DNA of 64,000 bases from Nakamurella multipartita DSM 44233 (lineage in GTDB: Bacteria; Actinomycetota; Actinomycetes; Mycobacteriales; Nakamurellaceae): the NCBI RefSeq assembly GCF_000024365.1, contig NC_013235.1, positions 3,720,001 through 3,784,000 on the forward strand, given 5' to 3'. Below the pieces are notes generated by a model. It was not told the origin of the DNA and searched no databases. It saw nothing but the letters and a program-made list of their open reading frames with translations. The number at the start of each line of letters is the position of its first letter. Within the stretch, counting starts at the first letter, position 1. Positions 46,687 through 55,653 of this stretch are shown here, one piece after another. A program made the position numbers and the translations under genes.

Positions 46687-47940
46687 GTGCCCGCGACTTC
46701 GAGTGGCGAGGTGAAGGATTTCACCATCGCGATCGACGACGATGCCCTCAAGGACATGAACGAGCGGCTGCGCCGCACCCGCTTTCCCCAGGATTTCGGC
46801 AACGACGACTGGCGGTACGGCTACAACACCGCCTACCACCGCCAGCTGATCGACTACTGGATCAACGAGTACGACTGGCGTGACGTCGAGCGCCGGATGA
46901 ACGAGCTGCCCCATTACAAGATCGACCTGATGGGCGTGCCGCTGCACTTCATCCACGTCCGGGGCAAGCAGGTGCCCGGCGGCCCCGCCCCGATGCCGCT
47001 GCTGATCCACCATGGCTGGCCGTGGACGTTCTGGGACCTGCGCAAGGTGATCGGCCCGCTGACCGACCCGGCCGCCTACGGCGGGAACGCCGCGGATTCC
47101 TTCGACGTCGTGCTGATCTCGCTGCCCGGATACGGCTTCTCCTCACCGCTGACCGAGACCGGCTGGAACTGGTGGCACACCGCCGACCTCGAGAACACCC
47201 TGATGAAGCAGGTTCTGGGGTACGAGAAGTACGCCGTCGCCGGCGGCGACTGGGGCGCTCTGGTCACCCAGCAGCACGGTCACAAGTACGAGGAAGATGT
47301 CTTCGGGATCTACACCCACTTCCCGGCCCAGATGAGCCACTACCTGTTCGAGCACCCGGACAAGCCGGCCGACGTCGACTTCGACCCGGTGCTCGGGCTG
47401 CCGGCCGCCGACCAGTACGGCGAGGGCGAGGAGGGCTGGTTCGAGCGCGGCAAGCTGTTCGTGGGGAACGAGTCCGGGTACGGCGAGATGCAGCTGACCA
47501 AGCCGCAGACGCTGGCCTCGTTGTTCGCCGACTCACCGGCCGGGCAGCTGGCCTGGATCACCGAGAAGCGCTACTTCTGGGGTCTGGCCGAGCGCGGGGT
47601 GGGCACGGCGGCCTTCGAGCAGGTCTGGCCGAAGGAGGACCTGGTCACCACCGCGGCGGTGTACTTCCTGACCAACACCGGCGGCACCTCGTCCCGGTAC
47701 TACTGGGAGTGCCGCAACAACCCCTGGAAGCCCTCGCACAGCAACTTCCCCGTGGTCGGCGCCCCCACCGCGGTGGCCATCTACCCCGGTGAGATCTACA
47801 AGCCGCCGATCAAGTGGACCAAGCAGTACTTCAACCTCCAGCAGTACCGGGTGCACGACCAGGGCGGGCATTTCGCCCCGCTGGAAGTGCCGTCCATCTA
47901 CGTCGACGACGTGGCCACGTTCTTCCGCCAGTTCCGCTGA
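46687..47940 (+). CDS. epoxide hydrolase (EHN domain, alpha/beta hydrolase)
   Basis: A 417-residue enzyme with the epoxide-hydrolase N-terminal domain (FTIAIDDDALKDMNERLRRTR, WINEYDWRDVERRMNELPHY) and an alpha/beta-hydrolase core. Visible are the oxyanion HHGWPWTFWD, the nucleophile Asp in GGDWGALVTQ, and the catalytic His in DQGGHFAPLE. The family opens epoxides to diols. GTG 46687 is set by AAGGAGG five bases upstream; an earlier ATG lacks a ribosome site. A link between epoxide opening and the sugar operon is unexplained. It might detoxify, or act on a cyclic ether or lactone substrate. Confidence 0.9.
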   Translation: MPATSSGEVKDFTIAIDDDALKDMNERLRRTRFPQDFGNDDWRYGYNTAYHRQLIDYWINEYDWRDVERRMNELPHYKIDLMGVPLHFIHVRGKQVPGGPAPMPLLIHHGWPWTFWDLRKVIGPLTDPAAYGGNAADSFDVVLISLPGYGFSSPLTETGWNWWHTADLENTLMKQVLGYEKYAVAGGDWGALVTQQHGHKYEEDVFGIYTHFPAQMSHYLFEHPDKPADVDFDPVLGLPAADQYGEGEEGWFERGKLFVGNESGYGEMQLTKPQTLASLFADSPAGQLAWITEKRYFWGLAERGVGTAAFEQVWPKEDLVTTAAVYFLTNTGGTSSRYYWECRNNPWKPSHSNFPVVGAPTAVAIYPGEIYKPPIKWTKQYFNLQQYRVHDQGGHFAPLEVPSIYVDDVATFFRQFR

Positions 47941-47957
47941 GCCATCCCCGCCGCGGT

Positions 47958-47993
47958 ACCGGGCGCGGCACACGACATGTCGCCGCGCCCGGT
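47958..47993 (+). terminator. stem-loop after epoxide hydrolase
   Basis: A 12-base perfect stem (47958-47969 ACCGGGCGCGGC with 47982-47993) and a 12-base loop start 17 bases after the stop codon. No T-run follows. It would separate the epoxide hydrolase transcript from the ABC operon, which has its own TTGACA-like box at 48065. Confidence 0.6.
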
Positions 47994-48164
47994 CCACCGG
48001 CGGCCCGCCACGAGTGCGGCCGCCGGGCCTGATGCGCATCGCCGCATCCTGTCCTGCCTGACGTCTTGACACCCCCTCCCCATCCCCCTGCCGGGGGACC
48101 CGCCCGCTGGCGCGCCCGCATCCGCCCCAGCACGGTTCCGCCGGCGCGCACAGAAGGTAGTCAC

Positions 48165-49298
48165 ATGATCAGAAAGCGCAAGACCAAGGTCCTGGCCGCC
48201 TTGGTCGCCGCCGCCGCCATCGCGCTGAGCGGCTGCACCTCCACCGCCGCCGGCGGTGGGTCCGGCAGCCAGGAGGCGATCGACCCGAACAACCTGGTTC
48301 TGGTCGCCTCGGTCATCAACACCACCAACCCCTACATGGCCTCGATGATCGAGGGCGCCCAGGCGCTGGGCAAGAAGCTCGGCGTCGAGGTCCAGATCGT
48401 CGACTCCGCCGGCAGCAGCCAGACCGAGATCTCCAAGATCCAGGCCATTCTCGCCCAGGGCAAGAAGGTCGCGCTGATGGTGAACACGGTCGCCAGCTCG
48501 GACGCCCCGACCATCGTCGATGCGGTCAAGCAGGCCGGCGGCTACGTGGTGGTCTGGTGGAACAAGCCGGACAACCTCGAGCCGTGGGACGTCGGCAACA
48601 ACTTCGTCGCCTTCCAGAAGTACTCCGGCGTCGAGAGCGGGGAGTGCACGGGCAAGGCGTTGGCCGAAAGTCTCGGCGGCAAGGGCAATGTCATCGGTCT
48701 GGCGGGCGTCGAGGACAGCACCACCTCGCAGACCCGGGTGGCCGGCTTCAAGGAGGCCCTCAAGGCCTACCCGGACATCAAGCTGCTGGACGTGCAGTCG
48801 GCCAACTGGGATCCGCAGCAGGGACTCTCGGTCACCCAGAGCCTGCTGACCAAGTACCCGGACCAGGTCGACGGCATCTGGGCGGCGGACGACGCCATGA
48901 TCATCGGCGCCACCAACGCGGCCAAGAACGCCGGCCAGTACAACGACATCAAGTTCGTCTCGGACGGGCTGTACCCGCCGGTGGTGGACATGATGAAGGA
49001 GCCGAACTCCCCGGTCGTGGGTGAGACCTTCCACCGCGGCTTCATGGCCTCCTCCATCGGCCTGTACACCGCCTACCTGGCTGCCACCGGGAAGATCGAC
49101 CCGTCGACGCTGCCGCAGGAGAAGCGGGACAGCCTGTTCAAGCTGCAGTGCGTCGGCCCGAACGATTTCGAGCAGTACACCAAGTGGGACAACGACGTCG
49201 ACGGCTGGGTGAGCCAGCTGGTGGACGGCGGCGACCCGTGGAACGTGCAGCCCACCCCGCTGGTCGGCCAGGGCCCGGAGCAGCTGCCCGCCGGCTGA
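48165..49298 (+). CDS. sugar ABC transporter substrate-binding lipoprotein
   Basis: A 377-residue lipoprotein with signal peptide KRKTKVLAALVAAAAIALSG and lipobox LSGC, then a type I (RbsB-like) periplasmic-binding fold: VLVASVINTTNPYMASMIEG, LAQGKKVALMVNTVA, GVEDSTTSQTRVAGFKEAL, DGIWAADDAMIIGA. Two aromatic-rich stretches (VVVWWNKPDNLEPWD and DNDVDGWVSQLVDGGDPW) could stack on a sugar ring. ATG 48165 follows AGAAGG. It is the first gene of the importer and is longer than typical pentose-binding proteins by a C-terminal extension. Confidence 0.92.
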   Translation: MIRKRKTKVLAALVAAAAIALSGCTSTAAGGGSGSQEAIDPNNLVLVASVINTTNPYMASMIEGAQALGKKLGVEVQIVDSAGSSQTEISKIQAILAQGKKVALMVNTVASSDAPTIVDAVKQAGGYVVVWWNKPDNLEPWDVGNNFVAFQKYSGVESGECTGKALAESLGGKGNVIGLAGVEDSTTSQTRVAGFKEALKAYPDIKLLDVQSANWDPQQGLSVTQSLLTKYPDQVDGIWAADDAMIIGATNAAKNAGQYNDIKFVSDGLYPPVVDMMKEPNSPVVGETFHRGFMASSIGLYTAYLAATGKIDPSTLPQEKRDSLFKLQCVGPNDFEQYTKWDNDVDGWVSQLVDGGDPWNVQPTPLVGQGPEQLPAG

Positions 49299-49447
49299 CG
49301 CACGGCCCCGCTTTCCCGCCCGTCGGTCTCGCGCCCAGGTCTGACCCAGGCCACGCGCGCAGGCGTCCGGCTGCGGGCCGGTGATGCACTCACCGGCCCG
49401 CGGCCGGGCCGAACACCGCTGACCTGTCAACAGATTCGGAGAGTTCC

Positions 49448-50479
49448 GTGGCGAACCCGGTCACCCAACAGCCGCCCGGCAGCAGCCTGGGCACCCCTTC
49501 GCCGGCCGCGACCAGACACCGCCGGTTCGAGCTACGCAGCCTGGGCGAGGTCGGCGCCCTGGTCGTCCTGATCGTCGTGTTCGCCGCGCTGAACCCCAGC
49601 ACGTTCCTGACTATCGACAACGTCCGCACGATCCTGGATCAGTCGGCGACCCCGCTGATCGTCGGCGTCGGCGCCACCCTGGTCATCCTGATGGGATCGA
49701 TCGACCTGTCGGTGGAAGGCCTGATGGGGGCCGGCGGCATGGCCTTCATCCTGGCCACCGAGAACAGCCGCGGCTCCACCGATCTGGGCGCCGCCGCGTT
49801 CGTGATCGGCATCCTGGTCGGCGCGCTGCTGGGCATGCTGGCCGGCCTGATCCACACCCGGCTCAAGGTGCCCACGTTCATCGTGACCATCGGTTTCTGG
49901 TTCATCGGGCTGGGCATCGCCACCGTGCTCTTCGGCACCGACAGCATCCCGCTGCTGCCCGACGGCGGCCTCAAGACCTGGCCCAACACCGTCTTCCTGG
50001 GCCTGCCGTTCTCGTTCTGGCTCGCGGGGCTGATCGTCGCGCTCGGCTGGGTGATCACCCGCTACACCAAGTTGGGCCGGTTCACCTACGCCATCGGCAA
50101 CAACGAGGAAGTCGCCCGCAGCAACGGGGTCTCGGTGAGCCGGATCAAGGTGTTCGTGTTCGCCTTCGCCGGTGCCTGCAGCGGCCTGGCCGGCATCCTG
50201 GCCACCCTGCGGCTGGGCGCCGGCTCCCCCACCGTCGGCGGCGGCATCCTGTTCGTCACCGTGGCCGCGGTCGTCATCGGCGGCACCTCGCTGTCCGGCG
50301 GCAAGGGCGGCGTCCTGCGCACCATGCTCGGCGTGATGATCCTGACCGTGCTCAACAACGGGCTGATCCTGAGCGGGGTCAGCTCCAGCATCCAGTCCGG
50401 CGTCTCCGGCGCCATCCTGATCGTGGCCATCATCGTGGCGGCCTGGCCGCTGCGCAGTCGTCTGAGGATCACGAAATGA
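49448..50479 (+). CDS. sugar ABC transporter permease (RbsC-like) 1
   Basis: A 343-residue BPD_transp_2 permease with eight to ten helices. Marker regions are TIDNVRTILDQSATPLIVGVG, the conserved GSIDLSVEG, VARSNGVSVSRIKVFVFAFAG and GGTSLSGGKGGVLRTMLG. The GTG start has GGAGAG upstream. It overlaps the ATPase gene by four bases and, with the second permease, forms the membrane channel. Confidence 0.92.
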   Translation: MANPVTQQPPGSSLGTPSPAATRHRRFELRSLGEVGALVVLIVVFAALNPSTFLTIDNVRTILDQSATPLIVGVGATLVILMGSIDLSVEGLMGAGGMAFILATENSRGSTDLGAAAFVIGILVGALLGMLAGLIHTRLKVPTFIVTIGFWFIGLGIATVLFGTDSIPLLPDGGLKTWPNTVFLGLPFSFWLAGLIVALGWVITRYTKLGRFTYAIGNNEEVARSNGVSVSRIKVFVFAFAGACSGLAGILATLRLGAGSPTVGGGILFVTVAAVVIGGTSLSGGKGGVLRTMLGVMILTVLNNGLILSGVSSSIQSGVSGAILIVAIIVAAWPLRSRLRITK

Positions 50480-52023
50480 CCAAGGCCGTCTCGCGGACCG
50501 ACCCCGCCCCGGCGGGCACCCCCGCCCTCAAGCTCACCGGTATCACCAAGACCTTCGGGTCGGTGACCGCCGTGAAGAACGTCTCGCTGGAGATCCCCCG
50601 CAACCAGGTGATCGGCCTGATCGGGGAGAACGGCGCCGGCAAGTCCACCCTGCTCAAGATCCTGTCCGGGCTGCACGAGCCGGACGCCGGGGTGATGGAG
50701 GTGCACGGCGCGGCGGTGAAGTTCCGCCGCCCGCAGGACGCGGTCGCCGCCGGCTTCGGGGTGGTGCACCAGGAGCAGTCGTTGCTGACCAACCTCTCGG
50801 TCGCCGAGAACATCGCGATGAACGCCCTGTCCTCCAAGGACAATGCCACCCGCGGCGGCTGGTACCGGTGGGGCCAGCTGAACAAGGAGGCCGAAAAGAT
50901 CCTGGCCAAGGTCGGCGCCACGGTCGACCCGCGGGCCATCATCGGGGATCTGTCGTTCGTCGACCGGCAGATGGTGGAGATCGCCCGGGCCCTGCGGGTG
51001 GACGAGATGACCCACACCGCCCCGATCGTCATCCTCGACGAGCCGACCTCGGTGCTCGAGCGCAACGAGACCGCCATCCTGGAGCGGGAGATCGCCGAGC
51101 TCAAGCATGTCGGCTCGGTCATCTTCGTCTCGCACCGGCTGGACGAGGTGCGCCGGATCTGTGACCGCATCATCGTCATGCGCAGCGGCGAGATCGTCGC
51201 CGACCGCGCGACCGAGGGCGTCACCGAGGACGAGCTGTTCCAGCTGATGATCGGACACGCGGCCAAGGCCCGCAAACACGAGGTGCAGAACCGGCAGGGC
51301 GGTGAACCGCTGCTCGAGGTCTCCGGGCTGAGCGCCAAGGGGCAGTTCAAGGACGTGTCCTTCGCGGTGCCGCCCGGCCATTGCCTGGCCATCGTCGGCA
51401 CCATCGGCTCCGGCCGGGAAGAGTTGGTCCGGGCGTTGTTCGGCGCCGAGCCGTTCGATGCCGGCACCATCACCTACCAGGGCAGCCGCCTGCAGTCCTG
51501 GTCCGCGGCCCGGGCCACCCGGGCCGGCATCGGCTACGTGCCGGCCGAGCGCAAGACCGAGGGCATGGTCGGCGGGTTCAACGGGCCGGAGAACATGGCC
51601 ATCGCCCGCACCGGTACCCGCAAGCTGTTCGTCAACCCCTGGCGCGAGCGCAAGGACGGCGCGCAGTGGTTCGAGACCATGGACGTGCGCCCGCGTGACG
51701 TCAAGCTGCACCTGAGCCGGTTCTCCGGCGGCAACCAGCAGAAGGTCGTCATGGCCAAGTGGCTCAAGTCGGAAACGCTCAAGCTGCTGATCCTGGACCA
51801 TCCGCTGCGCGGCCTGGACCCGGGCGCCGCGGAGACGGTCAACGAGAAGATCCGCGAGGCCCGGGATTCGGGGACCGCGATCGTGCTGCTGGCCGACACG
51901 CTGGAGGAAGCCCTGGACATGGGCGACACCGTCCTGGTGATGCGTGACGGCGAGATCACCGCGCACTTCGACCTGACCGTCGACACCCCCACGACCCTCG
52001 ACCTGCTCGAAAAGATGGTGTGA
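50476..52023 (+). CDS. sugar ABC transporter double ATPase (RbsA-like)
   Basis: A 515-residue ATPase with two nucleotide-binding domains. The first has Walker A GENGAGKST and Walker B IVILDEPTSVL. The second has the usual degenerate Walker A GTIGSGREE and the signature FSGGNQQKV. Its Walker B reads LLILDHPLRGLD, so the catalytic Glu is replaced by His442; most relatives have LDEPTRG. The second site is therefore likely inactive and only the first hydrolyses ATP. It lies between two permease genes. Confidence 0.94.
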   Translation: MTKAVSRTDPAPAGTPALKLTGITKTFGSVTAVKNVSLEIPRNQVIGLIGENGAGKSTLLKILSGLHEPDAGVMEVHGAAVKFRRPQDAVAAGFGVVHQEQSLLTNLSVAENIAMNALSSKDNATRGGWYRWGQLNKEAEKILAKVGATVDPRAIIGDLSFVDRQMVEIARALRVDEMTHTAPIVILDEPTSVLERNETAILEREIAELKHVGSVIFVSHRLDEVRRICDRIIVMRSGEIVADRATEGVTEDELFQLMIGHAAKARKHEVQNRQGGEPLLEVSGLSAKGQFKDVSFAVPPGHCLAIVGTIGSGREELVRALFGAEPFDAGTITYQGSRLQSWSAARATRAGIGYVPAERKTEGMVGGFNGPENMAIARTGTRKLFVNPWRERKDGAQWFETMDVRPRDVKLHLSRFSGGNQQKVVMAKWLKSETLKLLILDHPLRGLDPGAAETVNEKIREARDSGTAIVLLADTLEEALDMGDTVLVMRDGEITAHFDLTVDTPTTLDLLEKMV

Positions 52024-52024
52024 C

Positions 52025-53062
52025 ATGTCCGATCGAACCGCGACCGATCAATCCGCCCGCCCCGAGAACTCCGTCCGCAGCGTCGATGTGGCTCCGGCGC
52101 CGGCCGCCGACCGCCGACGCTGGCGGGTCATCGACCTGTGGGCCACCGTCGGCCCGCTGACCGTGTTCGTCATCCTGTTCGCGCTGGTGGCGATCCTGCG
52201 GCCGGCCTTCCTCGGCGGCGGCGGCCTGTCCATCGTGGCCACCCAGTGCACCGCGATCCTGCTGGTCGCCCTGGGCCAGTGCCTGGTGCTCAACGTGGGC
52301 TCGATCGACCTGTCCAACGCGGCGATCGCGCTGTTCTCGGCGATCCTGCTGGCCAAGACGATCGGCCCGGCCGGGGCCGGCGGGCTGGTCCTGGTGATCG
52401 TGCTCGGCGCGGCCATCGGTGCGCTCAACGGGTTCCTGGTCTCGTTCTTCCAGGTGCCCAGCTTCGCCCTGACCCTGGGCACGCTGGGCATCCTGCAGAC
52501 CGCGTCGCTGATCATCAGCGACAAGACCACCGTCTACGCGGCCAAGAGCGCCCTGCTCACCCCGATGTTCGGCTCGGCGATCGGCGGGCTGGTCACCGCC
52601 TTCTGGACCGCGGTGATCATCGCCATCGTGCTCTGGGCGATGCTGCGTTTCACCACCCTGGGCCAGAGCATGACGGCGGTCGGGCTGAACGAGACCGGCG
52701 CCCTGTTCTCGGGCATCCGGACCCGGGCCACCAAGATCATCGCCTTCATGTTCTCCGGACTGCTGGCCTCCATCGCCGGCGTCATGATCATCGCCCAGGC
52801 GGGATCGGCGTCCAGCACCGGCCTGGGCAGCGACCTGCTGTTGCCCGGGATCACCGCGGCGATCGTGGGCGGCACGGCGATCACCGGCGGCATCACCAAT
52901 CCCATCAACGTCGTCTTCGGCGCCCTGACGGTCACCCTGATTCCCGTCGGCACCGCGGCGATCGGCATCCCGTCCGAGGCGCAGAGCCTGGTCTACGGCC
53001 TGGTGATCATCATCGCCGTGGCCCTGACCATCAGCCGCAAGCGCGTCGGCGTCGTGAAGTAA
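52025..53062 (+). CDS. sugar ABC transporter permease (RbsC-like) 2
   Basis: A 345-residue BPD_transp_2 permease with about nine helices after a hydrophilic N-terminus of 35 residues. Conserved regions are GQCLVLNVGSIDLSNAAIAL, VPSFALTLGTLGIL, GIRTRATKIIAFMFSG and GGTAITGGITNPINVVFG. It starts one base after the ATPase stop. Having two different permease genes implies a heterodimeric channel, as in some AI-2, erythritol or pentose importers. Confidence 0.92.
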   Translation: MSDRTATDQSARPENSVRSVDVAPAPAADRRRWRVIDLWATVGPLTVFVILFALVAILRPAFLGGGGLSIVATQCTAILLVALGQCLVLNVGSIDLSNAAIALFSAILLAKTIGPAGAGGLVLVIVLGAAIGALNGFLVSFFQVPSFALTLGTLGILQTASLIISDKTTVYAAKSALLTPMFGSAIGGLVTAFWTAVIIAIVLWAMLRFTTLGQSMTAVGLNETGALFSGIRTRATKIIAFMFSGLLASIAGVMIIAQAGSASSTGLGSDLLLPGITAAIVGGTAITGGITNPINVVFGALTVTLIPVGTAAIGIPSEAQSLVYGLVIIIAVALTISRKRVGVVK

Positions 53063-53113
53063 GTCCCGAACGATCCCCCACTTCCTCATTTCGACAGTCC
53101 AAGGAGCACAAGC

Positions 53114-54577
53114 ATGGCCGTCCTCGAAGCACTGGAACCCCAGGAAGTACTGGGCTACTTCGAGAAACTGTGCAGTTACCCGCGCGGCTCGGAGAACGAG
53201 AAGCAGGTGGCCGACTGGGTGATCGCGTTCGCCCGGGAACGCGGCCTGGAGGCGTTCCAGGACGAGCGGCACTGCGTCGTGGTGCGCAAGCCCGGCCAGG
53301 GCGGCCTGGAGAACGCGCCCGGCCTGATCCTGCACGGTCACCTGGACATGGTCTGCGCCAAGCAGGAAGGCGTGAAGATCGACTTCCTGAACGAGCCGAT
53401 CACCCTCGTCGTCGACGGTGACTTCATCAAGGCCGACGGCACGTCGCTGGGCGCCGACAACGGCATCGGCTGCTCCTACATCCTGGCCCTGCTGGCCTCC
53501 ACCGACATCCCGCACCCCCCGCTGGAAGCGGTGATGACCGCGATGGAGGAAAAGGGCAAGGTCGGGGCCGGGCACTTCGACACCTCGGTGCTCACCGGCA
53601 CCCGGATGATCGACTTCAACTGGATCACCGACCACGAGATCCTGGCCGGCTGCAGCGGTGACGTCACCTTCCTGGTCGACGTGCCGGGCGAGTTCGAGCC
53701 GGTCCCCGCCGAATTGTCGGTCACCCGGTCGCTGCGGGTGCGGGGCCTGATGGGCGGGCACTGCGAGTTCGACATCCACCTGGAGCGGGCCAACGCGATC
53801 CTGGTGCTGGCCCGGGTGCTCAACGCCGTGCTGGATGCGTACGACGTGCGGATCAGCGGGCTGACCGGCGGCACCCAGAACAGTGCCATTCCGGCCGACG
53901 CCGAGGTGGTGCTGTCGGTCCGCCCGCAGGACGTCGCCGGCATCGAGGCCCTGGTCGCCGACCTGGCGCAGACCGTGCACGAGGAGTACCGGCGCGCCGG
54001 CGACACCATCCGGCTCGAGGTCGACGAGGCCCCGGCGCCGCAGCGGGCGTTCTCCAAGGCGGCCGGCGAGCGGTTCGCCCGGCTCACCGCGCTGATCCCC
54101 AACGGCGTGCTGAGCTGGAGCCTGCTGACCCGCGGCGTGGTCGAGAGCTCCAACAACCTGGGCACCCTGCGCCCGACCGAGGACGGGGTGCGGCTGGCCT
54201 CCACCATCACCGCCCAGGTCACCTCCCGCAAGCACGAGATCCTGGACCGGGTCAGGGCGCTCGCCGCGCTGGCCGGGGGCGGCGTCACCGTGCAGCAGTA
54301 CGGGCTGGACGCCCCGGAGTTCCCCTACCAGGAGAACTCCGTCCTGCTCAAGACCGCCGCCGAGGCCTACCGCGACGTCATCGGTGCGGAGCCGGACATC
54401 CACGTGTCGCAGTGCAGCCTCGAGTTGGGCATGTTCAGCCGCAAGATCCCGGGGCTGGAGATCATCTCGATCGGCACCGAGCTGCATGCCCTGCACTCGC
54501 CGCTGGAATCGGTCAACCACACATCGGTGGCCAAGGTGTGGCCCCTGGTCAAGGAGGTCGTCGGCCGGCTCAGCTGA
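53114..54577 (+). CDS. PepD-like aminoacyl-histidine/non-specific dipeptidase (M20)
   Basis: A 487-residue metallo-dipeptidase of the M20 PepD type. Zinc-site motifs are HGHLDMVC (His76, Asp78), GADNGIG (Asp115) and the catalytic-base region TAMEEKGKVGAG (Glu145-Glu146), where relatives have DEE-G. A lid domain with GGHCEFDIHLERANA and a C-terminal GTELHALHSPLESV complete the fold. A peptidase inside a sugar operon is unusual. It may process a peptide-linked or gamma-glutamyl conjugate of the substrate, or simply share the promoter. Confidence 0.9.
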   Translation: MAVLEALEPQEVLGYFEKLCSYPRGSENEKQVADWVIAFARERGLEAFQDERHCVVVRKPGQGGLENAPGLILHGHLDMVCAKQEGVKIDFLNEPITLVVDGDFIKADGTSLGADNGIGCSYILALLASTDIPHPPLEAVMTAMEEKGKVGAGHFDTSVLTGTRMIDFNWITDHEILAGCSGDVTFLVDVPGEFEPVPAELSVTRSLRVRGLMGGHCEFDIHLERANAILVLARVLNAVLDAYDVRISGLTGGTQNSAIPADAEVVLSVRPQDVAGIEALVADLAQTVHEEYRRAGDTIRLEVDEAPAPQRAFSKAAGERFARLTALIPNGVLSWSLLTRGVVESSNNLGTLRPTEDGVRLASTITAQVTSRKHEILDRVRALAALAGGGVTVQQYGLDAPEFPYQENSVLLKTAAEAYRDVIGAEPDIHVSQCSLELGMFSRKIPGLEIISIGTELHALHSPLESVNHTSVAKVWPLVKEVVGRLS

Positions 54578-54633
54578 CCGATCCCTCCCCCACCCCACGG
54601 GCCCACCGCCCACCCCCATTTCGAAGGAGTGAG

Positions 54634-55653
54634 ATGAACCAGAAACTGGATCCCGAGTTCCTGGTGGAGATGCAGCGGCGCATGCTGCGGATCCGCCGGT
54701 TCGACGAGCGGGCGTCGAAAATGGTGAAGCGGGGCGCGATCCCGGGCACCGTGCACACCAGCATCGGCCAGGAGGCGCAGGTCGTGGGCGCGACCATGGC
54801 CCTGGGCGAGCACGACTACATGACCGGCAACCACCGCAGCCACGGCCACCCGATCGGCAAGGGCTCGCCACTGGGCCCGCTGATGGCCGAGCTGGTCGGC
54901 AAGGCCGGCGGCGTCTGCGGCGGCAAGGGCGGTTCGCTGCACCTGGCCGACTTCAACGTCGGCAGCCTGGGCGAGTCCGGCATCGTCGGTAGCTCCATCC
55001 CGATCGCCACCGGCGCCGCGCTGTCGTCGAAGGTGCTGGGCAACGGCAAGGTCTCGCTGGCCTTCTTCGGTGACGGGGCCGCCAACCAGGGCTGCCTGTA
55101 CGAGTCGCTGAACATCGCCGGCGTGTGGAAGCTGCCGGTCATCTTCCTGTGCGAGAACAACCAGTACGCCCTGTCCACCCAGGCCTGGACCGTGACCTCC
55201 GGCGTGATCGCCGACCGGGCCGCCGGTTTCGGCATCCCCGGGGTCCGGGTGGAGAACGGGCAGGACATCATGGCCGTCTACGACGCGGTCAGCACCGCCG
55301 TCGATCGGGCCCGGGCGGGCGAGGGGCCGACCCTGGTCGAGGTCGTCACCTACCGGTACAACGAGCATTCCGAGGGCCTGCGGCTGGCCACCGACTACCG
55401 CAACGCGGACGAGAAGGCGGACTGGCTGGCCCGCGACCCCATCGTCTTGCACCGGCAGTACCTGATCGACAACTGGATCGCCACCACCGAGGAGCTCGAC
55501 CAGCTGGAGGCCGACGTCCTGGCCGAGGTCGAGGACGCGGTGACCTTCACCAACGACAGTCCCTTCCCCGAGCCGTCGATCGCGTTCGCCGATCTGTACA
55601 CCGAACCAATCACCCCGTCCAAGTACCTGGATCCGATCGGAGCACGACCGTGA
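54634..55653 (+). CDS. 2-oxoacid/acetoin dehydrogenase E1 component, alpha subunit
   Basis: A 339-residue thiamine-diphosphate enzyme subunit closest in pattern to acetoin dehydrogenase AcoA. Markers are RRMLRIRRFDERA, GNHRSHGHPIGKG, GGKGGSLHLADF and the ThDP/Mg motif GDGAANQG-(20)-ENN (146-176). It decarboxylates or cleaves a 2-oxo acid or acyloin and passes the acyl group to a lipoyl carrier. It is followed by the beta subunit (GTGA overlap) and a separate lipoyl protein. No E3 gene is seen in the window. Confidence 0.92.
   Translation: MNQKLDPEFLVEMQRRMLRIRRFDERASKMVKRGAIPGTVHTSIGQEAQVVGATMALGEHDYMTGNHRSHGHPIGKGSPLGPLMAELVGKAGGVCGGKGGSLHLADFNVGSLGESGIVGSSIPIATGAALSSKVLGNGKVSLAFFGDGAANQGCLYESLNIAGVWKLPVIFLCENNQYALSTQAWTVTSGVIADRAAGFGIPGVRVENGQDIMAVYDAVSTAVDRARAGEGPTLVEVVTYRYNEHSEGLRLATDYRNADEKADWLARDPIVLHRQYLIDNWIATTEELDQLEADVLAEVEDAVTFTNDSPFPEPSIAFADLYTEPITPSKYLDPIGARP

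Noticed and set aside
51956-54871. A 971-codon open frame on the minus strand opposite the second permease, PepD and E1 alpha genes
   Set aside because: It is a by-product of very high GC at third codon positions; the translation is Gly/Arg/His-rich with no domain, and the plus strand has clear genes throughout.
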